The translations under genes were made by a program, and so were the position numbers. Positions 7,008 to 15,287 of a stretch of 53,351 bases of DNA are shown here, piece after piece; positions within the stretch are counted from its first letter, which is position 1; every line of letters starts with the position of its first letter. A model generated the notes under the pieces. That model was not told where the DNA came from and did not search any database. It saw only the letters and a program-made list of their open reading frames with translations. The stretch is from Macrococcus bovicus. Its GTDB lineage: Bacteria > Bacillota > Bacilli > Staphylococcales > Staphylococcaceae. The DNA lies in assembly GCF_004359575.1 (NCBI RefSeq), contig NZ_SCWF01000014.1:1-53351 (forward strand). The letters are read 5' to 3'.

Positions 7008-7037
7008 TTGACAGGGCTTGGATAAAAATTTTATAAT
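7008..7037 (+). promoter_or_regulatory. Promoter of the rbfA operon
   Basis: Perfect TTGACA (7008-7013), an 18-bp spacer and perfect TATAAT (7032-7037) lie 36 bp before the rbfA start. With infB and its terminator far upstream, this gives rbfA-truB-ribF their own strong promoter. Confidence 0.88.
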
Positions 7038-7073
7038 AAGTATCACGAATATAGTCCGACAGAGGTGAATAGT

Positions 7074-7418
7074 ATGAGCATGAGAAGTGAACGTGTTGGT
7101 GAACAGCTGAAGAAAGAACTCAGTGAGATTATCAACCAGAAGATGAAAAATCCTAATATTGGATTTGTGACGGTCACAGAAGTTGAGGTGACAGGTGATT
7201 TATCACAGGCCACTGTTTATGTGACAGTTCTTGGTGATGAAAAAGAACGTAAGAAATCTCTTGAAGCGCTTGAGAAATCGAAAGGTTTCATGCGTTCTGA
7301 GATTGCGCACCGTATGGATCTACGTATTGTACCTGAACTGAAATTTCAGTATGATGAGTCCATCGATTACGGCAACAAAATTGAACGTATGATTGCTGAT
7401 CTGAATAAAGGCCACTAA
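7074..7418 (+). CDS. rbfA: Ribosome-binding factor A
   Basis: A 114-residue single KH-like domain protein that binds the immature 30S subunit and helps 5'-end processing and maturation of 16S rRNA, notably in the cold. Family features are [20 protein letters not shown] at the N-terminus, the [21 protein letters not shown] strand-turn-strand, and the [21 protein letters not shown] end. ATG 7074 is chosen over GTG 7065, because AGAGGTG (7061-7067) is the RBS for the ATG and overlaps the GTG. In most Firmicutes rbfA directly follows infB; here they are about 5.5 kb apart. Confidence 0.95.
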   Translation: MSMRSERVGEQLKKELSEIINQKMKNPNIGFVTVTEVEVTGDLSQATVYVTVLGDEKERKKSLEALEKSKGFMRSEIAHRMDLRIVPELKFQYDESIDYGNKIERMIADLNKGH

Positions 7419-7441
7419 ATAGACGACTGACACTTTTTCAT

Positions 7442-7463
7442 GTAAACTCGATTATGAGTTTAC
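7442..7463 (+). other. Hairpin just upstream of truB
   Basis: GTAAACTC-N6-GAGTTTAC is a perfect 8-bp stem between rbfA and truB, ending just before the truB RBS (GGAAAGGTG). A T run follows only after the RBS, at 7474-7480. It may weaken read-through or shield the ribosome site; a true terminator would need the T run to follow the stem directly. Confidence 0.5.
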
Positions 7464-7480
7464 TGGAAAGGTGTTTTTTT

Positions 7481-8377
7481 ATGGATGGAATTTTAGCGAT
7501 CAATAAACCGCGGGGTATGACAAGTCATGATGTGGTCTTTAAGCTGAGAAAAATTTTAAAGACGAAGAAAGTGGGTCATACAGGCACGCTGGATCCTGCA
7601 GTGGACGGTGTGCTGCCGATCTGTATCGGTCGTGCTACCCGCGTCAGTGATTATATGATGGACAGCGGAAAAACGTACATCGCAGAAATAACGCTCGGCA
7701 GTCAGACGACGACTGAAGATCAGACAGGTGAAGTGATTGCTGAAGAACCCATCAGTCCTGATGCCTTTTCTGCTGAGGAAATAGATGCAGTACTGCAGTC
7801 TTTGACTGGCCCACTTGTGCAGATACCGCCGATGTATTCTGCCGTTAAAGTGAACGGTCGAAAGCTCTATGAATATGCGCGGGAAGGTAAAGTGATTGAA
7901 CGGCCGGCACGTACAGTCCAGATTGATGCTATAAGACGGCTGTCACAGCCTGTCTTTCAAGATCATAAAGTCACCTTCGAGATTGAGGTCGTATGCGGCA
8001 AGGGCACTTATATCCGGACGCTTGCCACGCAGATAGCGGAACGTCTGTCGACAGTCGGACATATGTCCAGACTGACCCGCACGTCTTCCGGCGGCTTTCA
8101 GCTGGATGACAGTCTGACACTGGAACAGCTAGCGATGATGCCGCTTGAGCAGGTACAGGCTCATCTGCTGCCACTGGAACGGGGCTTAAAAGACTTGCCG
8201 CACATCGAAGTCTCAGCAGCCCTAAAGGACCGTATATTAAACGGCCAGAAACTGAAGCAGTTCAGTGAGCCGCTGACTGGAGAGACGGTGCTGACTTATC
8301 AGAATAAGGCACTCGCCATCTACATGCCGCACCCGGAGCAGGACGGTATCATCAAAGCACGGAAAGTCTTCAACTAA
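7481..8377 (+). CDS. truB: tRNA pseudouridine(55) synthase
   Basis: A 298-residue enzyme that converts U55 to pseudouridine in the T loop of tRNAs. The catalytic Asp is in HTGTLDPAVDG (about residue 38). Other TruB landmarks are INKPRGMTSHDVV at the start, the QIPPMYSAVKVNGRKLYEYAR block, CGKGTYIRTL and the SRLTRTSSGGF block, ending in a small PUA-like domain. The frame is open to 7454, but ATG 7481 (MDGILAINKP) aligns with the family start and has GGAAAGGTG upstream. Confidence 0.95.
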   Translation: MDGILAINKPRGMTSHDVVFKLRKILKTKKVGHTGTLDPAVDGVLPICIGRATRVSDYMMDSGKTYIAEITLGSQTTTEDQTGEVIAEEPISPDAFSAEEIDAVLQSLTGPLVQIPPMYSAVKVNGRKLYEYAREGKVIERPARTVQIDAIRRLSQPVFQDHKVTFEIEVVCGKGTYIRTLATQIAERLSTVGHMSRLTRTSSGGFQLDDSLTLEQLAMMPLEQVQAHLLPLERGLKDLPHIEVSAALKDRILNGQKLKQFSEPLTGETVLTYQNKALAIYMPHPEQDGIIKARKVFN

Positions 8378-8397
8378 CTTAAAAAGGAGCTCTGTAA

Positions 8398-9357
8398 ATG
8401 CATACTATACATGTCAACCGCATTGAAGAAATGTACCAACATCCCGATATCGCCCTTGCCATCGGTTTCTTCGACGGCATCCACCTGGGTCATCTGACTG
8501 TCATCAACAAGATGATTGAAATCGCTGAGGAGAAGAAGCTCAAAAAAGCAGTGATGACATTTGATCCGCATCCGTCAGTTGTTCTTAATCCGGAAAAGAA
8601 ACGGACGGATTATTTAACACCATTAAATGAAAAAAAACGTATCTTTGAATCATTAGGGGTGGATTATCTCTTTATTGTGCCGTTCACTTCCAAGTTTGCG
8701 GCTATGGCAGAAAAAGATTTTATCCGCGACTACTTAACCAATAATCACGTCAAGGAAGTGATTGCCGGCTTTGACTTTACTTACGGTAAATTTGGTAAGG
8801 GCAATATGCTGAAGCTTGCTGAAGACCGGCAAGGCTTCAATGTGACGGCTGTGTCAAAGAAAGCGATGAACAATGAAAAAATATCGACGACTGATATCCG
8901 CCGCATGTTGACTGAAGGCGAAGTCCTCAAGGCGAATGAACAGCTGGGACGCCCTTATAAGATTGCCGGCATTGTCGTCCAGGGGGAAAAGCGCGGCCGT
9001 ACGATCGGTTTTCCGACTGCGAACGTGATGCCTGATGAAGATTACGTCATGCCGAAGCTCGGCGTCTATGCGGTGACCTTGAAGCAGGTGGCGACAGGCG
9101 AGACGTTTAAGGGGGTCTGTAATATCGGCTATAAACCGACCTTCCATGACCCGTCGAAATCCGCCGTTTCAATAGAAGTGCATATCTTTGATTTCAGTGA
9201 GTCCATCTACGGGGAACGTGTGGAAGTCTTCTGGCATGAGTTCCTGCGTCCGGAACAGAAGTTCAGCGGGATTGACGCGTTGATCGCACAGATCAATCTC
9301 GACAAGGGACAGGCAGAAGAAATTCTTCGTGACATCGATCGTTCATCTGTGCTATAA
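8398..9357 (+). CDS. ribF: Bifunctional riboflavin kinase / FAD synthetase
   Basis: A 319-residue enzyme that makes FMN from riboflavin and then FAD. The N-terminal nucleotidyltransferase domain (about residues 1-180) has GFFDGIHLGH (residues 23-32) and the ISTTDIRR motif (about 161). The C-terminal kinase domain has RPYKIAGIVVQGEKRGRTIGFPTAN and GVYAV. AAAGGAG lies 7 nt before ATG, and truB ends 20 bp upstream, so they are cotranscribed. The last codons hold the -10 box of the rpsO promoter. Confidence 0.95.
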   Translation: MHTIHVNRIEEMYQHPDIALAIGFFDGIHLGHLTVINKMIEIAEEKKLKKAVMTFDPHPSVVLNPEKKRTDYLTPLNEKKRIFESLGVDYLFIVPFTSKFAAMAEKDFIRDYLTNNHVKEVIAGFDFTYGKFGKGNMLKLAEDRQGFNVTAVSKKAMNNEKISTTDIRRMLTEGEVLKANEQLGRPYKIAGIVVQGEKRGRTIGFPTANVMPDEDYVMPKLGVYAVTLKQVATGETFKGVCNIGYKPTFHDPSKSAVSIEVHIFDFSESIYGERVEVFWHEFLRPEQKFSGIDALIAQINLDKGQAEEILRDIDRSSVL

Positions 9358-9358
9358 T
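9329..9358 (+). promoter_or_regulatory. Promoter of rpsO
   Basis: GTGACA (9329-9334), an 18-bp spacer and perfect TATAAT (9353-9358) lie inside the end of ribF; the ribF TAA stop is part of the -10 box. Transcription would start near 9365 and give a leader of about 78 nt before rpsO. Confidence 0.75.
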
Positions 9359-9364
9359 ATTCGG

Positions 9365-9442
9365 GTACCTTTCCTTGGCTTGTCGACACTCCGACGACGC
9401 GCTCGGGTTACGGTGTAAATTATAATAGGAGGTCATTTAATT
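9365..9442 (+). promoter_or_regulatory. Candidate S15 autoregulatory leader
   Basis: The leader before rpsO is GC-rich and can form a hairpin TTGTCG/CGACGA (9380-9385 with 9392-9397). Further pairing is possible between the early GGGTACC region and the later CTCGGGTTACGG region. S15 binds its own mRNA leader in several bacteria, including Geobacillus. Position and structure fit that control, but I could not derive a convincing three-way junction by eye. Confidence 0.4.
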
Positions 9443-9712
9443 ATGGCAATTTCACAAGAACGTAAAAATGAAATCATTGCACAGTACCGTGTACATGATA
9501 CAGACACAGGATCACCAGAAGTACAGATCGCAGTCTTAACTGCAGAAATCAATGCGTTAAACGAACATTTACGTACTCACAAAAAAGACCACCATTCACG
9601 TCGTGGACTTTTAAAAATGGTTGGTCGTCGTAAAAACTTACTGACTTACCTTCGTGAAAACGATGTTCAACGTTACCGTGAATTAATTAAATCATTAGGT
9701 TTACGTCGATAA
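9443..9712 (+). CDS. rpsO: 30S ribosomal protein S15
   Basis: An 89-residue primary 16S rRNA-binding protein of the 30S platform. The sequence carries the conserved [16 protein letters not shown] and [15 protein letters not shown] motifs and the usual end [14 protein letters not shown] sits 8 nt before ATG. It has its own promoter in the end of ribF and its own terminator. Confidence 0.98.
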   Translation: MAISQERKNEIIAQYRVHDTDTGSPEVQIAVLTAEINALNEHLRTHKKDHHSRRGLLKMVGRRKNLLTYLRENDVQRYRELIKSLGLRR

Positions 9713-9721
9713 TCATAACAG

Positions 9722-9754
9722 TCGAAAGGAACTCACGTTTCTTTCGATTTTTTT
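9722..9754 (+). terminator. Intrinsic terminator of rpsO
   Basis: TCGAAAGGAA pairs with TTTCTTTCGA (one G-U) around a 6-nt loop, followed by a T tract, starting 10 bases after the stop codon. Confidence 0.85.
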
Positions 9755-9813
9755 ATGACTAACTTTTTAATAAATGATATGATGAGAGATATAAAGTTGA
9801 GAGGAGCATTTTA

Positions 9814-11943
9814 ATGTCTCAGAAAAAAGTATTTACAACTGAATGGGCAGGCCGCCCGCTGACGGTTGAGGTAGGTCAGCTCGCTAAGCAGGCGAATGGC
9901 GCTGCGCTCGTCCGCTACGGCGACACGGTCGTCCTGTCTACAGCGACTGCATCAAAAGAACCGAGGGATGTCGATTTCTTCCCGCTGATGGTGAACTATG
10001 AGGAGAAACTCTATGCAGCGGGTAAGATTCCAGGCGGCTTCAATAAGCGTGAAGGTCGTCCGGGTGAAGATGCGACTTTGACGTCACGTCTAATTGACCG
10101 TCCTATCCGTCCGCTTTTCCCGAAAGGCTATCGTCACGACATCCAAGTGGTCTCCATCGTCATGAGCGTCGATCCGGACAATTCACCTGAAATGGCAGCG
10201 ATGCTCGGTTCTTCGGTGGCATTATCTGTCTCTGATATTCCGTTTGAAGGCCCTATCGCAGGGGTCAATGTCGGTTTGATCGATGATGAACTGATCATCA
10301 ATCCGACTGTCGAACAGCGTAAATCCTCACTTCTTGACTTACAGGTCGCGGGTCACCATGATGCTGTCAACATGGTGGAAGCAGGTGCCAAGGAAGTCAC
10401 TGAGGAAAAGATGCTTGAAGCGATTATGTTTGGTCATGCAGCGATTAAGGAACTGGTGGATTTCCAGCAGACAATCATTGCCGGCATTCAACCTGTGAAA
10501 ACAGAATTCGTCCCGGTCGCACCGAACCTCATCCTTGAGAATGAAGTGAAAGAACATGCTGAGGCGCTGGAACTTTCCCAAGCCATTCAGACGAAAGATA
10601 AACTGCAACGTGAAGAGAATATTACGGCAGTCAAACTGCAGATCATTGAGAAATATGAAGGTCATCCTGAGGAGACGCTGACAGTCGTCAATAAGACATT
10701 CGATAGTCTGATCAAGGAAGAGGTACGCCGCTTGATCACTGAAGAAAAAGTCCGTCCGGATGGTCGTCGTCCAGAGGAAATCCGTCCGCTCGACAGTGAA
10801 GTTGGACTGCTGCCCCGTGCCCATGGGTCAGGTCTCTTCACACGTGGCCAGACGCAGGCATTATCTGTCGCGACACTGGGCGCGCTCGGTGAACATCAGG
10901 TGATCGATGGTCTTGGCGTTGAAGAAGAGAAGCGCTATATGCACCATTACAATTTCCCGAACTTCTCTGTCGGTGAGACTGGCCCGATCCGTGCACCGGG
11001 ACGTCGTGAGATCGGTCACGGCGCACTCGGTGAACGTGCGCTACTGCAGGTCATTCCTGATGAAGCGGACTTCCCTTATACCATCCGTGTCGTTTCTGAA
11101 GTGCTTGAGTCGAATGGTTCTTCTTCCCAGGCTTCTATCTGCGGTTCCACACTCGCATTAATGGATGCAGGGGTGCCGATCAAGGCACCTGTAGCGGGTA
11201 TTGCGATGGGCCTCGTAAAAAAAGACGAAGACTATACGATTCTGTCCGATATTCAAGGGATGGAAGATGCTCTCGGAGATATGGACTTTAAAGTAGCCGG
11301 TACGAGCAAAGGGATCACAGCCATTCAGATGGATATTAAAATCGATGGTCTCTCTGAGGAGATCCTGCGCGAGGCATTGGAACAAGCGCGTATCGGACGC
11401 ATGCATATCATGGAGCACATGCTAGAGACAATAGCAGAGCCACGCAAAGAATTAAGTGCCTATGCGCCGAAAATCGAGGTCATCCATATCAATCCGGACA
11501 AAATCCGGGATGTAATCGGACCGGGTGGTAAGAAGATCAATGAGATCATTGATGCAACGGGCGTAAAAGTTGATATTGAACAAGATGGTACAGTCTTCAT
11601 CGGTTCAAGTGATGCGGCGATGATTAAAGAAGCGGTACAGATCATTGAAAATATCGTACGTGAAGCGGTTGTCGGAGAAGTTTATCACGCGACGGTGAAA
11701 CGTATTGAGAAGTTCGGTGCATTCGTTGAGATCTTCCCGGGTAAAGACGCACTTGTGCACATTTCCCAGCTCGCACATGAACGTGTGAACAAAGTGGAGG
11801 ACGTGATCAAGATGGGCGATCAGTTTGACGTCAAAGTCACCGAGATCGACCGCCAAGGACGTGTCAATGCATCGCGCAAGGTGCTGCTTGAAAAGCCGGA
11901 AGAAACACCTCAGACAGCAACGGAAGCTAAAAAAGAAGATTAA
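9814..11943 (+). CDS. pnp: Polynucleotide phosphorylase
   Basis: A 709-residue 3'-5' phosphorolytic exoribonuclease of the RNA degradosome. It has two RNase PH domains (about 10-220 and 310-540) joined by a helical linker; the second holds the active-site region [25 protein letters not shown] domain ([12 protein letters not shown], about 570) and an S1 domain ([20 protein letters not shown], about 625-690) follow. The length is normal for Firmicutes. GAGAGGAG precedes ATG with 8-nt spacing. The order rpsO-pnp is the classical one. Confidence 0.97.
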   Translation: MSQKKVFTTEWAGRPLTVEVGQLAKQANGAALVRYGDTVVLSTATASKEPRDVDFFPLMVNYEEKLYAAGKIPGGFNKREGRPGEDATLTSRLIDRPIRPLFPKGYRHDIQVVSIVMSVDPDNSPEMAAMLGSSVALSVSDIPFEGPIAGVNVGLIDDELIINPTVEQRKSSLLDLQVAGHHDAVNMVEAGAKEVTEEKMLEAIMFGHAAIKELVDFQQTIIAGIQPVKTEFVPVAPNLILENEVKEHAEALELSQAIQTKDKLQREENITAVKLQIIEKYEGHPEETLTVVNKTFDSLIKEEVRRLITEEKVRPDGRRPEEIRPLDSEVGLLPRAHGSGLFTRGQTQALSVATLGALGEHQVIDGLGVEEEKRYMHHYNFPNFSVGETGPIRAPGRREIGHGALGERALLQVIPDEADFPYTIRVVSEVLESNGSSSQASICGSTLALMDAGVPIKAPVAGIAMGLVKKDEDYTILSDIQGMEDALGDMDFKVAGTSKGITAIQMDIKIDGLSEEILREALEQARIGRMHIMEHMLETIAEPRKELSAYAPKIEVIHINPDKIRDVIGPGGKKINEIIDATGVKVDIEQDGTVFIGSSDAAMIKEAVQIIENIVREAVVGEVYHATVKRIEKFGAFVEIFPGKDALVHISQLAHERVNKVEDVIKMGDQFDVKVTEIDRQGRVNASRKVLLEKPEETPQTATEAKKED

Positions 11944-11947
11944 TCTT

Positions 11948-11972
11948 AAAGGCTGCTGATGCAGTCTTTTTT
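11948..11972 (+). terminator. Intrinsic terminator of pnp
   Basis: AAAGGCTGC pairs with GCAGTCTTT (one G-U) around the loop TGAT, running into six T. An in-frame ATG (11959) in the loop is an unlikely start for the next gene because the RBS lies beyond it. Confidence 0.78.
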
Positions 11973-11991
11973 AATAGAAAGAGGAGCCTAT

Positions 11992-13140
11992 TTGAAAAAT
12001 GAACTGACTATCACAACCAGAACATCGCCACATGAAACTGTCCATATCGCAGTCTATGTTAAAGCGGGCAGCAATCACGAAGCAGGTTATCCTGCAGGCA
12101 TTGCACATTTCGTTGAACATATGCTGTTCAAAGGAACCACCAACTTCTCCGCACAAGCCTTCAGTGAGGAGATAGATGCAATTGGAGGCGATGTGAATGC
12201 CTACACGACGAAAGAATATACATGCTATTCAATCAAGACGCTCAAGCGATTTGAGCACCGTGCTGTCAAGCTGCTGCAGGAGATGTTGACTGAAGCTGCA
12301 TTTCCCGTTGAGGAAATCGAAAGGGAGAAACAGGTCATCTTAGAGGAAATCAAGATGACTGAGGACGATCCCGAGGACTATATTTATGACCTGCTGCAGG
12401 AAAGAACCTTTTCAGAGAGCTGCCGCTCACCTATACTCGGTTATCGTTCTTCACTTGCTGAGATGAACCGTACCGACTTGATGCGATTTTACAAGGCGCA
12501 TTATACAGAAGACAATATCATTCTTTCCTATGCGGGGCAGCAGCCGTCACTTATTCAGTCTTTGAAGCCCTTCAGCCACCCGTCTGTGAAAGCGGAACCG
12601 GTCTATGCCTTTACACCTGTCACACTCACGATGGACCGGTCACTGGAGCAGTCGCATTTCCTGATGGGTTTTGAGGCTGTCGGCTATCATCATCCGCTCT
12701 ACGATGCATTTAGTCTCTTCAGTGCTTACTTCGGTGAATCGATGTCATCCCCGCTATTCAGACGACTGCGTGAGGAACTGAGCCTGTGCTATAATGTCTA
12801 CTCCTCACTTGAATCTTTCGTGGACGGGGGATTGTTCACGGTATATATCGCCTGTGATGAACAACACGTACCGGCTGCAGAACAGGAGATCCTGCAGCTG
12901 CTGGCAGCACCGCTGACGCCACAGAATCTGGAGAAGGCACAGGATTATCTGATCACTTCAGCCTATATGGATAATGATTACGAGGGCTCCATCATGGCGC
13001 GAGATGGCAGAAGTCTGATGTATTACGGCAGATTGATCACACTGGCAGAGTTTGAAGCACGTATCAGGGCCGTGACACTAGAGGAGATCGGTCAGGTGCA
13101 GGCCATGCTGCAGTCGCCGGCAAAGATTCTATTTAAATAA
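11992..13140 (+). CDS. mlpA: M16 family zinc metallopeptidase (MlpA/YmxG type)
   Basis: A 382-residue processing-peptidase-like protein. The inverted zinc motif HFVEH (HxxEH) lies about 40 residues in, within AGIAHFVEHMLFKGT, with the third ligand in EREKQVILEEI. The C-terminal half (about 190-380) is the usual second M16 half-domain. TTG 11992 is chosen because GAGGAG ends 5 nt before it. The in-frame ATG 11959 lies in the pnp terminator and lacks an RBS. B. subtilis also has an M16 gene after pnp (ymxG/mlpA), which supports the orthology. The N-terminus is slightly shorter than in the Bacillus protein. The physiological substrate is uncertain. Confidence 0.85.
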   Translation: MKNELTITTRTSPHETVHIAVYVKAGSNHEAGYPAGIAHFVEHMLFKGTTNFSAQAFSEEIDAIGGDVNAYTTKEYTCYSIKTLKRFEHRAVKLLQEMLTEAAFPVEEIEREKQVILEEIKMTEDDPEDYIYDLLQERTFSESCRSPILGYRSSLAEMNRTDLMRFYKAHYTEDNIILSYAGQQPSLIQSLKPFSHPSVKAEPVYAFTPVTLTMDRSLEQSHFLMGFEAVGYHHPLYDAFSLFSAYFGESMSSPLFRRLREELSLCYNVYSSLESFVDGGLFTVYIACDEQHVPAAEQEILQLLAAPLTPQNLEKAQDYLITSAYMDNDYEGSIMARDGRSLMYYGRLITLAEFEARIRAVTLEEIGQVQAMLQSPAKILFK

Positions 13141-13197
13141 TTGTACTTCAAACCAAGTTGGTATAAAATTCAAGTATAAAGAGTAGGAGGCGGTTGT

Positions 13198-13449
13198 ATG
13201 GTATTTGATAAAATTGCAGTGAACAATCATATTATTGAAGCAGAGGGTCAGTTTACGCAGGAAGATAGTGCCATTAGACTGACAACATCTGCCGGCAGTA
13301 TCGGCCAGTATTTCAACCAGCTTGAATCATCTGGGGAAGCCGTGAATCTGGTGATTTTCAAAGATGATGAGGAACGTTTAAATGAAAAAGAACTGCAACT
13401 GGACAATATTACTGTTGATGGTGGCAATTACCGCATACAGCTTGTCTAG
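13198..13449 (+). CDS. 83-aa protein, unknown function
   Basis: An 83-residue protein (MVFDKIAVNNHIIEAEGQ onward), probably cytosolic and mainly beta: repeated strand-like segments AIRLTTS, AVNLVIFK, LDNITVDG and YRIQLV. AGGAGGCGG is 6-7 nt before ATG, and a short terminator follows the stop, so it is a single-gene unit between the M16 peptidase and RNase J. I do not recognise the family. Confidence 0.78.
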   Translation: MVFDKIAVNNHIIEAEGQFTQEDSAIRLTTSAGSIGQYFNQLESSGEAVNLVIFKDDEERLNEKELQLDNITVDGGNYRIQLV

Positions 13450-13454
13450 AGGGT

Positions 13455-13478
13455 AAGGCGCTCAGGCGCCTTTTTTTA
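13455..13478 (+). terminator. Intrinsic terminator
   Basis: AAGGCGC-TCAG-GCGCCTT followed by a run of T, directly after the 83-aa gene. Confidence 0.88.
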
Positions 13479-13508
13479 TTGTCTTATTCCTTTCAAATAG
13501 CTTATAAT
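13479..13508 (+). promoter_or_regulatory. Promoter of the RNase J gene
   Basis: TTGTCT (13479-13484), an 18-bp spacer and TATAAT (13503-13508) lie about 47 bp before the TTG start. Confidence 0.6.
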
Positions 13509-13554
13509 AGAATCAATATGGATTGAACGGGAAAAGATTTTAGGAGGAACTATT

Positions 13555-15228
13555 TTGAATTTAGTTAAAAAAGAAAATAATCAAGTGAGAATCACACCGC
13601 TCGGCGGTGTCAGTGAAATTGCCAAGAACATGTATATCGTAGAGGTAGACGATGAAATGTTCATGCTGGATGCCGGACTGATGTTTCCGGAAGATGAAAT
13701 GCTGGGCATAGATGTCGTCATTCCTGACATCCAGTATGTCATCGAAAATAAACACAGACTAAAAGGCATATTCTTATCGCACGGCCATCTCGATGCCATC
13801 GGTGCACTGAAATATATCATGCCAAAACTGGACGTGCCGATCTACGGCTCTCGTCTGACGCTTGCCCTGGTGAAAGACCAGATGAAAGATATCAAGCTGG
13901 AGAAGAAGATCAAGTACTATACCGTCAATAATGATTCCGTCATGCGCTTTAAAGGGGTTAATATCACATTCTTTAATACAACGCACAGCATTCCGGATGC
14001 CTTGGGGGTCTGTATCCATACTTCCTATGGTGCGATTGTTTACACAGGAGAATTTAAGTTCGATCAGAGCGTGCAAGGTGCTTACCGACCGGACATCAGC
14101 AAGATGACCGCAATCGGTGAGGCTGGGGTCCTGGCGTTGATCAGCGATTCAACAGAAGCAGAAAAACCAGGCTATAATACGCCTGAGAATGTCATTGAGA
14201 GTCATATCAATGATGAGTTTGCCCGCGCGAAAGGCCGTATTATCGTCTCGTGCTATGCGTCTAACTTTATCCGTATCCAGCAGGTCATCAATGCAGCAGC
14301 GAATAATAACCGGAAAGTGACCTTCTTAGGCAAGTCTCTTGAAAGTTCCTTTAATATCGCGCGGAAAATGGGGTACTTCGACATCCCTGAACAGTTACTG
14401 ATTCCGATCAAAGATGTAGCGAAGTATCCGAAAAATGAGCTGGTGGTCATCTCGACGGGTGCTCAAGGCGAGCCGATTGAAGCGTTAGGTCTGATGGCGC
14501 AGCAACGTCACAATATCATGAACATCGAGGAAGGCGATACTGTCTTCATTACGACAACTCCGTCTTCAGGCATGGAGGTGATCCTCGGTTCTACGATTAA
14601 CCATCTTGTTAAAGCAGGTGCTCACGTCGTCTCACCTGACAAGAAGATCCATGCATCCGGACACGGCTGTATGGAAGAACTGAAAATGATGCTGAACTTC
14701 ATGAAACCTGAATACTTCATCCCTGTACAAGGTGAATTCAAGATGCAGATTGCGCATGCCAAGCTCGCAGCTGAGACAGGTGTACTGCCGGAACATATCT
14801 TCCTGCTGGAAAAAGGTGATGTGGTGACCTACGACGGCCAAGAAATGCATGCCAATGATAAAGTCGTTGCAGGCAACGTCTTAATCGATGGTATCGGTGT
14901 AGGGGATGTCGGCAATATCGTTCTGCGTGACCGCAGACTGTTAGCGGAAGATGGTATCTTTATCGCGGTGGTGACGCTTGACGCTAAGAACAAACGAATT
15001 GTTGCAGGCCCGCAGATACAGTCACGCGGCTTCGTCTATGTCCGTGAAAGTGAAGAGCTGCTGAAAGAAGCGGAAGACAAAGTACGTGCGATCGTTGAAG
15101 AAGGCCTGATGCAGAATCGTATCGAATGGTCAGAGATCAAACAGGATATGAGAGACAAGCTCGGGAAATTTCTCTATGAGTCAACTAAACGCCGTCCGAT
15201 GATTATCCCTGTCATTTCTGAAATTTAA
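13555..15228 (+). CDS. rnjB: Ribonuclease J2 (degenerate active site)
   Basis: A 557-residue metallo-beta-lactamase/beta-CASP ribonuclease of the RNase J family, which forms a complex with RNase J1 in 5'-3' exonuclease and endonuclease decay. The motif that reads HGHEDH in active members is HGHLDA here (about residues 76-81), so the last metal-binding His is Ala. The later TGDFKFD motif is TGEFKFD. HSIPD and HASGHG are kept. These changes and the position fit RNase J2 of staphylococci, which is largely structural; the J1 gene should be elsewhere. Translation starts at TTG 13555 after AGGAGG. The C-terminal oligomerisation domain follows about residue 450. Confidence 0.92.
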   Translation: MNLVKKENNQVRITPLGGVSEIAKNMYIVEVDDEMFMLDAGLMFPEDEMLGIDVVIPDIQYVIENKHRLKGIFLSHGHLDAIGALKYIMPKLDVPIYGSRLTLALVKDQMKDIKLEKKIKYYTVNNDSVMRFKGVNITFFNTTHSIPDALGVCIHTSYGAIVYTGEFKFDQSVQGAYRPDISKMTAIGEAGVLALISDSTEAEKPGYNTPENVIESHINDEFARAKGRIIVSCYASNFIRIQQVINAAANNNRKVTFLGKSLESSFNIARKMGYFDIPEQLLIPIKDVAKYPKNELVVISTGAQGEPIEALGLMAQQRHNIMNIEEGDTVFITTTPSSGMEVILGSTINHLVKAGAHVVSPDKKIHASGHGCMEELKMMLNFMKPEYFIPVQGEFKMQIAHAKLAAETGVLPEHIFLLEKGDVVTYDGQEMHANDKVVAGNVLIDGIGVGDVGNIVLRDRRLLAEDGIFIAVVTLDAKNKRIVAGPQIQSRGFVYVRESEELLKEAEDKVRAIVEEGLMQNRIEWSEIKQDMRDKLGKFLYESTKRRPMIIPVISEI

Positions 15229-15238
15229 TGAATGACCT

Positions 15239-15266
15239 ATAAACAAGCTTTTTAAAGCTTGTTTAT
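15239..15266 (+). terminator. Weak hairpin terminator between rnjB and ftsK
   Basis: A 12-bp stem (ATAAACAAGCTT with AAGCTTGTTTAT) around a 4-nt loop follows rnjB by 10 bp. The tail is only ATTTAGTTTTA, so some read-through into the DNA translocase gene is likely. Confidence 0.55.
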
Positions 15267-15287
15267 TTAGTTTTATGAGGTGAAGAC

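Noticed and set aside
10339-10824. 161-codon minus-strand ORF inside pnp
   Set aside because: It lies antisense to conserved PNPase coding sequence, has no RBS or family features, and its Cys/Phe/Leu/Arg-rich composition is typical of an antisense shadow.
11959-11991. ATG 11959 as start of the M16 peptidase
   Set aside because: The codon lies in the loop of the pnp terminator with no RBS, while TTG 11992 has GAGGAG at the right distance.
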